From an uncultured Oscillospiraceae bacterium (GTDB taxonomy: Bacteria; Bacillota; Clostridia; Oscillospirales; Oscillospiraceae): a stretch of DNA of 7,112 nucleotides. The stretch covers positions 1 through 7,112 of the forward strand of contig CAAERF010000420.1 in assembly GCA_900758315.1 (NCBI GenBank), read 5' to 3'. How positions within the stretch are numbered: the first letter of the stretch is position 1; each line of letters opens with the position of its first letter. The notes beneath the pieces are model-generated. The model saw only the letters and a list, made by a program, of their open reading frames with translations. It ran no database searches and had not been told where the DNA came from. Below are positions 1 through 6,633 of the stretch, piece by piece. Made by a program: the position numbers and the translations under genes.

Positions 1-367
1 GGCGCATTTCTGTCAACGCCAAGGCTGGGAATACATGAGTACAGATAATATTATCGTAGCCTGCAGAGCGGATGTATTGATACATCCGCTCTGCGCCGGA
101 GGAAAGTAGCTTATAGATCGGCGTTCCCTCACAAAAAATATCTTCGTGAGATTCCGCACGCTGATACCCAGCATCAAAAAGCCTTGGAGCATGGCGGTAA
201 ATTCGGGTATGCAAATTAGAAATAAACGTGGATGCTTTTTCTGAAATAAACTGCAAAGAATCTGTAATATTGCAGATTTCTCCGCGAGAGTGGTAGGCTT
301 CCTGAACTGCTTGCGCACAGGAGTTATGCCCTGCGCCAGTGTTGCAGCTTAGAATTAGTGTTTGCAT
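1..367 (-). CDS. MGDG-synthase/UgtP-like lipid glycosyltransferase, N-terminal part (cut by window edge)
   Basis: Reading leftward from the ATG at 367, an uninterrupted frame runs 122 codons to the window edge with no stop, so the gene continues outside. The protein begins MQTLILSCNTGAGHNSCAQA. The GAGHNS motif (residues 11-16), followed by an AxAxxEAY-type helix, and the later ICTHVFPALAL segment (108-117) are hallmarks of the N-terminal domain of monogalactosyldiacylglycerol synthases and of Bacillus UgtP-type glucosyltransferases. These transfer a sugar from a nucleotide donor to diacylglycerol at the cytoplasmic membrane face. The C-terminal nucleotide-sugar domain is not in view, so donor and acceptor cannot be predicted. 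Start choice: TAGGAG lies 6-11 bases upstream and overlaps the stop of the preceding acyltransferase gene, leaving a 9 bp gap. It is the last visible gene of the minus-strand operon. A perfect 15-bp-arm palindrome (63-94) lies inside the coding sequence. Family assignment is firm; the exact lipid product is unknown. Confidence 0.85.
   Translation of the reverse strand, partial: MQTLILSCNTGAGHNSCAQAVQEAYHSRGEICNITDSLQFISEKASTFISNLHTRIYRHAPRLFDAGYQRAESHEDIFCEGTPIYKLLSSGAERMYQYIRSAGYDNIICTHVFPALALTEMR
63..94. repeat. Perfect 32-bp inverted repeat inside the glycosyltransferase gene
   Basis: Positions 63-77 are the exact reverse complement of 80-94 (15 pairs, no mismatch), separated only by T78-G79. 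On the coding strand it encodes a run ending in MYQYIRSA, which fits the protein family, so the frame is intact. There is no T tract on either side, so it is not an intrinsic terminator. A separate 12-bp perfect palindrome, GATAATATTATC, lies nearby at 44-55. In RNA it would form a very stable short-loop hairpin within the translated region. Confidence 0.9.
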
Positions 368-376
368 TTGAATCTC

Positions 377-838
377 CTATTTTTTCCTTTGCTGCATAGC
401 AAACAGCTTTTGCAGGCGTGGGCGATTATAGCGCTGGACAACAATAAACGGCAAATTACCCAGCACAATGTAGATAATCGTTATACATACCCCGCCAACA
501 CCGGACCATATTTTCAGCAGTCCAAGACCGGCGATAGACAACAGAATATGTGTCCACTCTGCCACGCAAGTTTCTTCTATCATGCGCGGCAAGTTCTCAT
601 AGTTTTCCTTTGTCAGTTTCTTTTCCGGCATGATTTTAACGAATATGCGGCTCATATCGGGGATCTTTGCCTGCCATTTCCGAACATGAAGCCGCTTCCA
701 TAGTTTTTGCTCTGCCGGGTGGCAGACCCAAGGAAAACGATCGGCGTGAAACCAATGCTTCGGGATCAAGCGCCCCACTACAAAGGAGAGAACCCCTAAC
801 GCCGCGATATATAGCAGACACATAAGAAAATGCTTCAT
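377..838 (-). CDS. CrtO-like (glycosyl-4,4'-diaponeurosporenoate acyltransferase family) membrane acyltransferase
   Basis: This 153-residue protein resembles staphylococcal CrtO, which esterifies a fatty acid onto the sugar of glycosyl-diaponeurosporenoate in staphyloxanthin synthesis. Visible family features are an N-terminal membrane segment (about 4-22), VGRLIP (21-26), the basic HVRKWQAKIPD block (51-61), MIEETCVAEWTH (86-97), a second hydrophobic region (98-134), and the highly characteristic VVQRYNRPRL (133-142) near the C-terminus. The length is that of the family. I chose the ATG at 838 rather than 880: GAGG lies just upstream and overlaps the stop of cls, and the alternative start would add 14 residues lying almost wholly inside cls. 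It sits 7 bp after cls and 9 bp before a lipid glycosyltransferase gene. No carotenoid gene (crtM, crtN, crtP) is in the window, so I infer that the acceptor may be a glycolipid rather than a carotenoid. Homology is clear; substrate is unproven. Confidence 0.85.
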   Translation of the reverse strand: MKHFLMCLLYIAALGVLSFVVGRLIPKHWFHADRFPWVCHPAEQKLWKRLHVRKWQAKIPDMSRIFVKIMPEKKLTKENYENLPRMIEETCVAEWTHILLSIAGLGLLKIWSGVGGVCITIIYIVLGNLPFIVVQRYNRPRLQKLFAMQQRKK

Positions 839-845
839 AAAAACC

Positions 846-2363
846 TCAACATAGCGGTGCGAAAATACGAAGGACACCATCTACGACCCAGCGGCGCGAA
901 TAATGTTTCATATCATAGGGCTTTACCTCTTTACATTTTGCCTGTGTAGCGATGAAATCGTCCTTTATTGCTGCAATAATACTGGAACGATAAAAGAACG
1001 AATTGTTTTCAAAGTGGAGAAAGAGACTGCGGTAGTCCAGATTGACAGTTCCTATCGTCGCAACTTTGTCGTCTGATACAAAGCTCTTTGCATGAACGAA
1101 GCCGGGAGTATACTCATAAATCTTGATGCCGCCAGTCAGCAACACCTGATAAAAGCTCCGAGACATACGGAAAATCAGCTTCTTATCAGGGATGCCGGGC
1201 ATAATGATCCGCACGTCTACACCACGTTGAGCAGCGGAAATCATTGCATCCATCAAGTCATCGCCAAGCATAAGATACGGTGTAAAAAACCATGCGTAAT
1301 CCGTGCTTTGAGAAAGCAAGTCAATAAAGAGCTGATTACTGGTAGCTTCATGGTTAAGGGGCGAATCGTAGTAACTAAGCACATAACCATCAAATGTGTG
1401 CGGCGGCGCAGGATACCTTTTGGGATATGTGGGCATTGCAAGCTGCCCTGCTTCTTTTTCCAGCGAAAATGCGTTCCAAAAGGTCAAGAACATATGGGTA
1501 AAATTTTTTACTGGCTCACCAGTAATCCGAAAGCCTGTGTCCTTCCAGTGTCCATAGGGATGTTCCAAATTGATATACCGATCTGATAAGTTGATACCTC
1601 CGCTATAAGCAACTTCGTTGTCAATAATCAGCATTTTGCGATGATCGCGATAGTTTGCAGTTCCTTTTAAGGCAAGGAAAGGATTAAAAGGAATACATGG
1701 AATGCCTTTCTTTTTCAGTTCACGGACATTACTGAAATTGAACGAAGAAATACTGCCAAGATCATCGTATATCACACGTACATCAACGCCCTGCTCCATT
1801 TTTATTTCCAGTTCGTTCACGATTGCGTCCCACATATGCCCCGGCTCAATAATGAAGTATTCTACGTAAATCGAGTTTCTTGCATTTTTCAAATCGGCAA
1901 GCATATCAGGGAACATATTATCGCCCAACGGATAGTAACGAACCTGCTCAACTGCACACATCGGATATTGCGTTTTTTCTTCCAGCCACCGCACTGTTTG
2001 CCCCATGCGTTTTTCGCCGTCAAAGGGCGCTTCTTTTATTGGAAGAGGCTGCGGATTGCAACTCTTTTGAACTTGCTGCAAGCGCCTTTTTAGAGGGCGG
2101 GCCGTCCGTTTATTTCCAAAGAGCAGATATAGTAACGCTCCTACCAAAGGTAGTGACAGAATAACCAGCAGCCAAAGCAATTTATAAGCGGTTTCATCTC
2201 TCTTTATAATAATAAATACCACCAAGAAAAACGCTGCAACGGAAAGCAGTGACACAATAATCGGTGCGTAAGGGGTCAGCCATTTCATCAACAGCAAAAG
2301 CCAGAGCGATTGTAAAGCCACCGCTGGAATAATTGTTAGAATGCGTCGAATAATTTTCCCCAT
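846..2363 (-). CDS. cls: Cardiolipin synthase (phospholipase D superfamily)
   Basis: This 505-residue membrane enzyme would condense two phosphatidylglycerol molecules into cardiolipin and glycerol. Three hydrophobic segments occupy roughly residues 7-28, 32-53 and 61-83, the last being the PLDc_N type region found in Firmicutes cardiolipin synthases. Two HKD catalytic motifs follow: H241-R-K243-MLII-D248 with the GG at 255-256, and H424-A-K426-SFVS-D431 followed by IGTVNLDYRS. Both are intact, so an active enzyme is expected. The length is normal for bacterial Cls. The start is set by GAGGAGGG 7 bases upstream of the ATG at 2363. It follows the tetR gene by 19 bp and precedes the CrtO-like gene by 7 bp, so it is probably the first structural gene of a TetR-controlled operon. 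The DNA is AT-richer than the exporter genes (for example 21 G+C of 60 at 1681-1740). As an accessory copy under its own regulator, it may serve induced membrane remodelling rather than housekeeping synthesis (inference). Confidence 0.96.
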   Translation of the reverse strand: MGKIIRRILTIIPAVALQSLWLLLLMKWLTPYAPIIVSLLSVAAFFLVVFIIIKRDETAYKLLWLLVILSLPLVGALLYLLFGNKRTARPLKRRLQQVQKSCNPQPLPIKEAPFDGEKRMGQTVRWLEEKTQYPMCAVEQVRYYPLGDNMFPDMLADLKNARNSIYVEYFIIEPGHMWDAIVNELEIKMEQGVDVRVIYDDLGSISSFNFSNVRELKKKGIPCIPFNPFLALKGTANYRDHRKMLIIDNEVAYSGGINLSDRYINLEHPYGHWKDTGFRITGEPVKNFTHMFLTFWNAFSLEKEAGQLAMPTYPKRYPAPPHTFDGYVLSYYDSPLNHEATSNQLFIDLLSQSTDYAWFFTPYLMLGDDLMDAMISAAQRGVDVRIIMPGIPDKKLIFRMSRSFYQVLLTGGIKIYEYTPGFVHAKSFVSDDKVATIGTVNLDYRSLFLHFENNSFFYRSSIIAAIKDDFIATQAKCKEVKPYDMKHYSRRWVVDGVLRIFAPLC

Positions 2364-2382
2364 ATGTTTACCCTCCTCTATG

Positions 2383-2910
2383 CTATTTCTCCTCCGAAGA
2401 TGCTTCCCAATCGCAAACTATTTGTGCCATTTCCTGTGGGGTTTCTTTATAGCCTCGTAATACCCACGCATTCATAAGCCCAAACAATCCATATGTAATA
2501 AATTGGATAAAGTAGTGCGTTTTGGCATCGGCATTAGCGACAATGGATGCCGCTTCTTGTAAATAGAAGTTTAGAATCACATATTGGCGATCAGCTGAGT
2601 AGAGCAGATCACAAATAGGACGAGTGGAAAGGCAAAATTCAAAAAACAGCCTGATGCCGTCATAACTACCAGTGGCGAAGTTGGTAGCACCGTGTTCGTC
2701 GGAAAAGCGCTTCCACAGACATGTGATTTTGAAAGACAGAACTTCATCTTTACTTTTGAAATAACGGAAATAAGTGGAGCGACCTACATCTGCCTTGGCA
2801 GTCATCTCCTCAATACTGATTTTTTCAATGGGTTTTTCTTTCATTAGTTCCAGCAACGCTGTACCCATACATTCTTTCAGATAGTCTGTTGTAGCCGTTG
2901 TCCTTCGCAT
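2383..2910 (-). CDS. TetR/AcrR-family transcriptional regulator
   Basis: This 175-residue protein has the TetR pattern: a short N-terminal helix, then the helix-turn-helix at about residues 31-58 (ISIEEMTAKADVGRSTYFRY followed by FKSKDEVL), and an all-helical ligand/dimer domain. The C-terminal part, with FITYGLFGLMNAWVLRGYKETPQEMAQIV at about 137-165, resembles the C-terminal domain of DhaS-type TetR proteins common in Firmicutes. The start at 2910 is supported by AAAGGAGA 8 bases upstream. It is the first gene of the leftward operon and faces the exporter operon across a shared 190-bp control region, the classic arrangement for a repressor that controls itself and a divergent efflux operon. 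The ligand is not predictable from sequence. It may act at the dyads at 2940-2965 and/or 3016-3045. Two tandem GAG codons (EE) near the 3' end also lie close to the cls ribosome binding site. Family call is firm, targets are inferred. Confidence 0.93.
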   Translation of the reverse strand: MRRTTATTDYLKECMGTALLELMKEKPIEKISIEEMTAKADVGRSTYFRYFKSKDEVLSFKITCLWKRFSDEHGATNFATGSYDGIRLFFEFCLSTRPICDLLYSADRQYVILNFYLQEAASIVANADAKTHYFIQFITYGLFGLMNAWVLRGYKETPQEMAQIVCDWEASSEEK

Positions 2911-2939
2911 AAGAAACGTCTCCTTTAATTGCGTATCAT

Positions 2940-2965
2940 TGAAACAAGGATTGTCATTTGTTCCA
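2940..2965. promoter_or_regulatory. Candidate operator dyad, tetR-proximal
   Basis: TGAAACAA (2940-2947) and TTGTTCCA (2958-2965) form an inverted repeat with 7 of 8 pairs and a 10-bp spacer. It lies in the predicted 5' leader of tetR, downstream of the minus-strand -10 element, where a bound repressor would block the regulator operon. A role as TetR-family operator is inferred from position and symmetry only. Confidence 0.4.
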
Positions 2966-2980
2966 CTTTCGCTCGGACTA

Positions 2981-3008
2981 TTGACAACGCCTGCTTCTGT
3001 GATATTCT
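2981..3008 (+). promoter_or_regulatory. Predicted sigma-70-type promoter of the ABC exporter operon
   Basis: A perfect -35 box TTGACA (2981-2986) is followed by a 16-bp spacer and the -10 box TATTCT (3003-3008, 4 of 6 matches). Transcription would start near 3015, giving a leader of about 85 nt before the ATG at 3101. The -10 overlaps the opposite-strand -10 of the regulator operon. A TATACT at 3035-3040 is an alternative -10 but lacks a recognisable -35. Confidence 0.55.
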
Positions 3009-3012
3009 AGCA
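3004..3012 (-). promoter_or_regulatory. Predicted extended -10 promoter of the tetR-cls operon
   Basis: Read on the minus strand, TGCTAGAAT gives an extended -10 (TG-n-TAGAAT, 5 of 6 to TATAAT) without a good -35, as is usual for this class. The start would be near 2997, leaving about 87 nt of leader before tetR. It overlaps the plus-strand -10 almost base for base, so the two operons would compete for, or share, polymerase access. Confidence 0.4.
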
Positions 3013-3015
3013 TCT

Positions 3016-3045
3016 ATGATACTATCGCCTCATTTATACTATCAT
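3016..3045. promoter_or_regulatory. Candidate operator dyad, exporter-proximal
   Basis: ATGATACTAT (3016-3025) and ATACTATCAT (3036-3045) are inverted repeats with 9 of 10 pairs and a 10-bp spacer. Because the core is itself nearly symmetric, ATACTATC also recurs as a direct repeat at 3019-3026 and 3036-3043. It sits at or just after the predicted start site of the exporter operon, a typical repressor position. The TATCATTTG at its right edge echoes TATCATTG at 2934 and GTCATTTG at 2953. Function is inferred. Confidence 0.4.
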
Positions 3046-3100
3046 TTGTTATTTGCCCTGTCAAGCTAAAATGCGAGTACGACGAGCAGAAAGGAAAACT

Positions 3101-4846
3101 ATGGGTACGATTTTTTCCCGTGTAAAACTCAGCGGAAAGCATGTGGCCGCCCTCTTGGCGCTGATGCTGCTCTCCGCTGTGACAGCCATGCTGCTGCCTA
3201 CTGCCCTGGCCAGTATGATTGACATCGGAGTGGCCGGAGAAAACCGAAACACCATCCTAATCATTGCGGCGGTGATGGCAACCCTGGCCATTCTGGGCTG
3301 TCTTTTCAACATGGCAGCCACGGTGCTGTCCGCCAAGGTGTCCACTAAATTTGCCGCTGATTTGCGGCGTGAGATATTCCATCAGGTGCAAGATTTTTCC
3401 GCCGCTGAAATGGAGCGGTTTGGCACCGCTAGTCTAGTGACCCGCAGTACCTCCGATGTGACCAACATCCAAATGTTTCTCTCATTGCTGTTGCGGCTGG
3501 GGGTGACTGCACCGCTGATGGCGGTGGCTGGGCTGGTACTCTCTTCTCTGACCGGCGGCGAACTCAGTTCCGTGCTGAGCTTGGCCATTCCCGCCCTCAT
3601 CATTGGCGTAGGTGTCATTCTGATTTTTGTTTCCCGCTACTCGGTGACCCTGCGGCAGCGGATTGACCGACTGAACAAGATCTTTCTGGAAACACTGGAG
3701 GGGGTACGGGTGATTCGGGCTTTCAATCGGCAAGGGAAAGAAATGGAAAGGTTTTCCCAAGCCAATGGAGAACTGGCCTCCATGACCATTCTCTCTGGGC
3801 GGGTGACCGCACTGCTGATGCCGGTGATTCAGGTGATCTTTGGTGTGACTACAGCAGCGGTCATGGGCATGGGTTCCTGGTATGTGTCCGCCGGGGAGAT
3901 GGCAGTGGGTGACCTGGTGGCCAACAGCCAGTATATCAGCATGATCCTTGCCGCTATCATGATGCTGGCATTGGTCATTATGCTCTTTCCTGTGTCCTAT
4001 GCCTGCGCTAAGCGCATCGCAGAAGTGCTGAATACCGAGAGTTCCATCAAGGACGGCAGATACAGTGCCGCCTTGCGCAAAGGCCGCGCCTGTGTGGCCT
4101 TTGACCATGTGACCTTTACCTATCCTGGGGCGGACGAACCAGTGCTGAAGGATGTTAGCTTCGAGTGCCGGGCCGGGGAGGTCACCGCCATTATCGGGCG
4201 CACCGGTTGCGGCAAGTCCAGCATCCTCAAGTTGATCCCGCGGCTTTACGACGCCACGGTAGGCCATGTCTATGTGGACGATATGAATGTAAAACAATAT
4301 AAATTGAACGAGCTGCGGGATCTGATCGGCTATATCCCCCAGAAGAATGTACTCTTTTCCGGAGACGTGGCCTCCAACCTGCGCTTTGGAGATCAGGACA
4401 GCAGTGAGGAACAGTGGCGGCAAGCGGCCTACGTCGCCTGCGCCGACGAGTTCATCGAACAGAAGCCGGACGGCTACCACGCCGAAATCGCTCAAGGCGG
4501 CACCAATTTGTCCGGCGGCCAGCGCCAACGCATGGCTATTGCTCGGGCTGTCGTAAAAAAACCAGAAATCTACCTGTTTGATGACAGCTTTTCCGCCTTG
4601 GATGTGAAAACAGATAAAACACTCCGCATACGCCTGCGGGAGAGCATGGGGGATTCCACCATGCTCATTGTGGCTCAGCGGGTGGGTTCTATCCTGGATG
4701 CTGACCGTATCTTGGTGATGGAGGACGGACAGATCGTGGGGAGAGGCAAGCACCGGGAACTGCTACATACATGTCCGCTCTACCGGGAGATTGCTGAATT
4801 GCAGCTGGGAGAGGAGGAAGTGAAACATGAACTGGAATGCGTTTAA
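3101..4846 (+). CDS. ABC exporter subunit 1 (type IV half-transporter with degenerate ATP site)
   Basis: This 581-residue half-transporter has a six-helix membrane domain (about 15-315) and a C-terminal ATPase domain (about 332-565). ATPase motifs: A-loop Y341, Walker A GRTGCGKS (366-373), Q-loop Q414, signature LSGGQ (470-474) and Walker B YLFDD (491-495). D495 stands where the catalytic Glu normally is, and Q526 (VAQRV) replaces the switch His. This pairing of Asp and Gln defines the degenerate-site subunit of heterodimeric exporters such as TM287/288, BmrCD, LmrCD and EfrCD. The partner is the next gene, which overlaps it by 20 bp. The start at 3101 is chosen for AAAGGAAA 3-6 bases upstream; in-frame ATGs at 3053 and 3071 lack a ribosome binding site and would add basic, non-membrane residues. 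Likely substrates are lipophilic drugs, lipids or peptides (inference). The DNA is clearly G+C-richer than the divergent operon. Confidence 0.95.
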   Translation: MGTIFSRVKLSGKHVAALLALMLLSAVTAMLLPTALASMIDIGVAGENRNTILIIAAVMATLAILGCLFNMAATVLSAKVSTKFAADLRREIFHQVQDFSAAEMERFGTASLVTRSTSDVTNIQMFLSLLLRLGVTAPLMAVAGLVLSSLTGGELSSVLSLAIPALIIGVGVILIFVSRYSVTLRQRIDRLNKIFLETLEGVRVIRAFNRQGKEMERFSQANGELASMTILSGRVTALLMPVIQVIFGVTTAAVMGMGSWYVSAGEMAVGDLVANSQYISMILAAIMMLALVIMLFPVSYACAKRIAEVLNTESSIKDGRYSAALRKGRACVAFDHVTFTYPGADEPVLKDVSFECRAGEVTAIIGRTGCGKSSILKLIPRLYDATVGHVYVDDMNVKQYKLNELRDLIGYIPQKNVLFSGDVASNLRFGDQDSSEEQWRQAAYVACADEFIEQKPDGYHAEIAQGGTNLSGGQRQRMAIARAVVKKPEIYLFDDSFSALDVKTDKTLRIRLRESMGDSTMLIVAQRVGSILDADRILVMEDGQIVGRGKHRELLHTCPLYREIAELQLGEEEVKHELECV

Positions 4847-6569
4847 ACGGCTGTTCCACTATCTGGGACGGTACAAGCTCCGCCTGATTCTAGTGATGAT
4901 CGCCGCTGTCCTGAGTACCCTGTTTACCGTTTTGACCCCAGCGGTGACGGGCGGCATCACCTCGGAACTGTACGATGGCGTGGCAAGCGGCTCCTTCGAC
5001 TGGGAAACGATCGTCTGGCTGCTCGTGACGCTGATAGCCCTTTATCTTGTGGCCCAGCTTTTCGCCATTCTCCAAAGCTTCAGCATGACTAAGCTGACCG
5101 CCTGCGTTATGGAGACTCTGCGGGGTGATATTGACCGGAAGATGCACCACCTGAAGCTGGACTATTACGACTCTCATACCCAGGGGGAAATCCTCAGCAC
5201 CATCACCAACGATGTGGACACGGTGAACAACGCCCTGAGCCAGAACCTGACCCAAATCGTCACCCAGGTGGTCACCGCTGTGGGTATCCTGGTGATGATG
5301 TTCACAACCAGTCCTATACTGACGGCCATCGCAGTGGCTATGGTGCCGGTGTCTCTGCTGGCCTCTCTAGGCGTTATGAAAACGGGAGCCATACACTACG
5401 CCCGGCAGCAGGAACTCCTGGGACAGCTCAACGGCTACATCGAGGAGGTGTACCAAGGGCAGGAGCTGGTGTCGGTGTTCAACTACACGGATCGAGCAAA
5501 AGAGGAGTTTGATCGAATCAATGGGGAACTCCAGCGTACCGCTCAGAGTGCCGAGATTGCATCTGGTAAGGTCACTCCAATCACCGACCTGGTAAATAAC
5601 CTTGGCTACGCTGTCAGCGCCCTGCTGGGATGTCTGTCCGTATTGCGTGGTGAGATGCGGATCGGCGACGTGCAAGCCATGCTCCAGTATACCAAGCAGT
5701 TCTCCCAGCCCTTCACCAGCATTGCGGGGATGGCGGGCAGTTTCAGCGCAGCGTCCGCTGCCGCAGGGCGCATTTTCGCCCTGCTGGATGCCTCGGAAGA
5801 GACACCAGACCCTGTTCCCGGACTGATGCCTCAGGTCAGCACGGGCGCGGTGGAATTTCGCCATGTGTCCTTCGGTTACTCCCCGGAGCACCAGCTGATG
5901 CATGATGTGAACATCACGGTGAAGTCCGGTCAGAAAGTGGCCATCGTGGGCCCCACCGGGGCTGGCAAAACCACCCTCATCAATCTGCTCATGCGGTTCT
6001 ACGATGTGGACGGCGGTAGTATTTTAGTGGACGGGGTAGACACCAAGGAAATGACCCGCCACGAGCTACGGGATCGCTTTGGCATGGTGCTCCAGGATGC
6101 CTGGCTCTTTGAAGGCAGCATCCGGGACAACATAGCTTACGCGCAGGACAATCTGCCGGAGGAAAAAATCATCGCCGCCGCACAATCCGCCAGCGTGGAC
6201 AGCTTCATCAAGACCCTGCCAGGCGGTTATGATTTTGAACTTTCCACAGGGGCGGAAAATATCTCACAAGGTCAACGCCAACTGCTGACCATCGCCCGAG
6301 CGATGGCGTCTGACCCGGAAATCATGATCTTGGACGAGGCCACCAGCAACGTGGACACGCATACGGAGCAGCTTATCCAAAAAGCACTTGCAAAATTGAT
6401 GCACGGACGTACTTCTTTTGTGATTGCCCACCGGCTTTCTACGATTCGGGATGCTGACATGATCCTTTACATGGAACATGGTGATATTCTTGAGCATGGC
6501 AGCCACGAAGAGTTAATGGCACAACATGGAAAATACGAAGCATTGTATATGAGTCAGTTTGCACAGTAA
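4827..6569 (+). CDS. ABC exporter subunit 2 (type IV half-transporter with consensus Walker B)
   Basis: This 580-residue half-transporter is the partner of the preceding gene, overlapping its 3' end by 20 bp; AGGAGG lies 9 bases before the ATG, inside the upstream coding sequence, so translation is probably coupled. The membrane domain covers about 17-310, including the coupling region LDYYDSHTQGEILSTITNDVD (111-131). ATPase motifs: A-loop Y351, Walker A GPTGAGKT (375-382), Q-loop Q423, signature ISQGQ (479-483, not LSGGQ), Walker B ILDE (501-504) with catalytic E504, D-loop D510 and switch H535. Its Walker B and His with the canonical signature of subunit 1 would make the one active ATP site; its altered signature would complete the degenerate one. 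Roughly the last 210 bp drop in G+C (36 of 60 at 6301-6360, then 25, 29 and 26 of 60 in the next three 60-base blocks), although the protein motifs remain intact. Substrate unknown. Confidence 0.96.
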   Translation: MNWNAFKRLFHYLGRYKLRLILVMIAAVLSTLFTVLTPAVTGGITSELYDGVASGSFDWETIVWLLVTLIALYLVAQLFAILQSFSMTKLTACVMETLRGDIDRKMHHLKLDYYDSHTQGEILSTITNDVDTVNNALSQNLTQIVTQVVTAVGILVMMFTTSPILTAIAVAMVPVSLLASLGVMKTGAIHYARQQELLGQLNGYIEEVYQGQELVSVFNYTDRAKEEFDRINGELQRTAQSAEIASGKVTPITDLVNNLGYAVSALLGCLSVLRGEMRIGDVQAMLQYTKQFSQPFTSIAGMAGSFSAASAAAGRIFALLDASEETPDPVPGLMPQVSTGAVEFRHVSFGYSPEHQLMHDVNITVKSGQKVAIVGPTGAGKTTLINLLMRFYDVDGGSILVDGVDTKEMTRHELRDRFGMVLQDAWLFEGSIRDNIAYAQDNLPEEKIIAAAQSASVDSFIKTLPGGYDFELSTGAENISQGQRQLLTIARAMASDPEIMILDEATSNVDTHTEQLIQKALAKLMHGRTSFVIAHRLSTIRDADMILYMEHGDILEHGSHEELMAQHGKYEALYMSQFAQ

Positions 6570-6633
6570 TATTACAAACGTTTAATTGGCTGCTTAATTG
6601 CCATTTGAGGAGAAACAAAACTACTATCAAATA

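Noticed and set aside
13..318. 101-codon minus-strand frame in another frame of the glycosyltransferase region
   Set aside because: The +1-shifted frame starting at 367 gives the clear GAGHNS/THVFPA glycosyltransferase sequence with a ribosome binding site; the shorter frame has neither.
362..703. 113-codon plus-strand frame over the CrtO-like gene
   Set aside because: Antisense to a well-supported family member; no ribosome binding site seen.
1092..1586. 164-codon plus-strand frame over cls
   Set aside because: No ribosome binding site or family features; the opposite strand encodes an intact cardiolipin synthase with both HKD motifs.
3053..3100. Upstream in-frame starts for ABC subunit 1 (3053 or 3071)
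   Set aside because: Neither has a Shine-Dalgarno, and the added residues are basic and unlike the start of half-transporters; 3101 has AAAGGA just upstream.
3482..4753. 423-codon open frame on the minus strand, antisense to ABC subunit 1
   Set aside because: The translation is rich in His, Gln, Gly and Pro with no recognisable domain, and it overlaps a gene with every ABC motif intact. G+C-rich third positions of the real gene suppress antisense stops.
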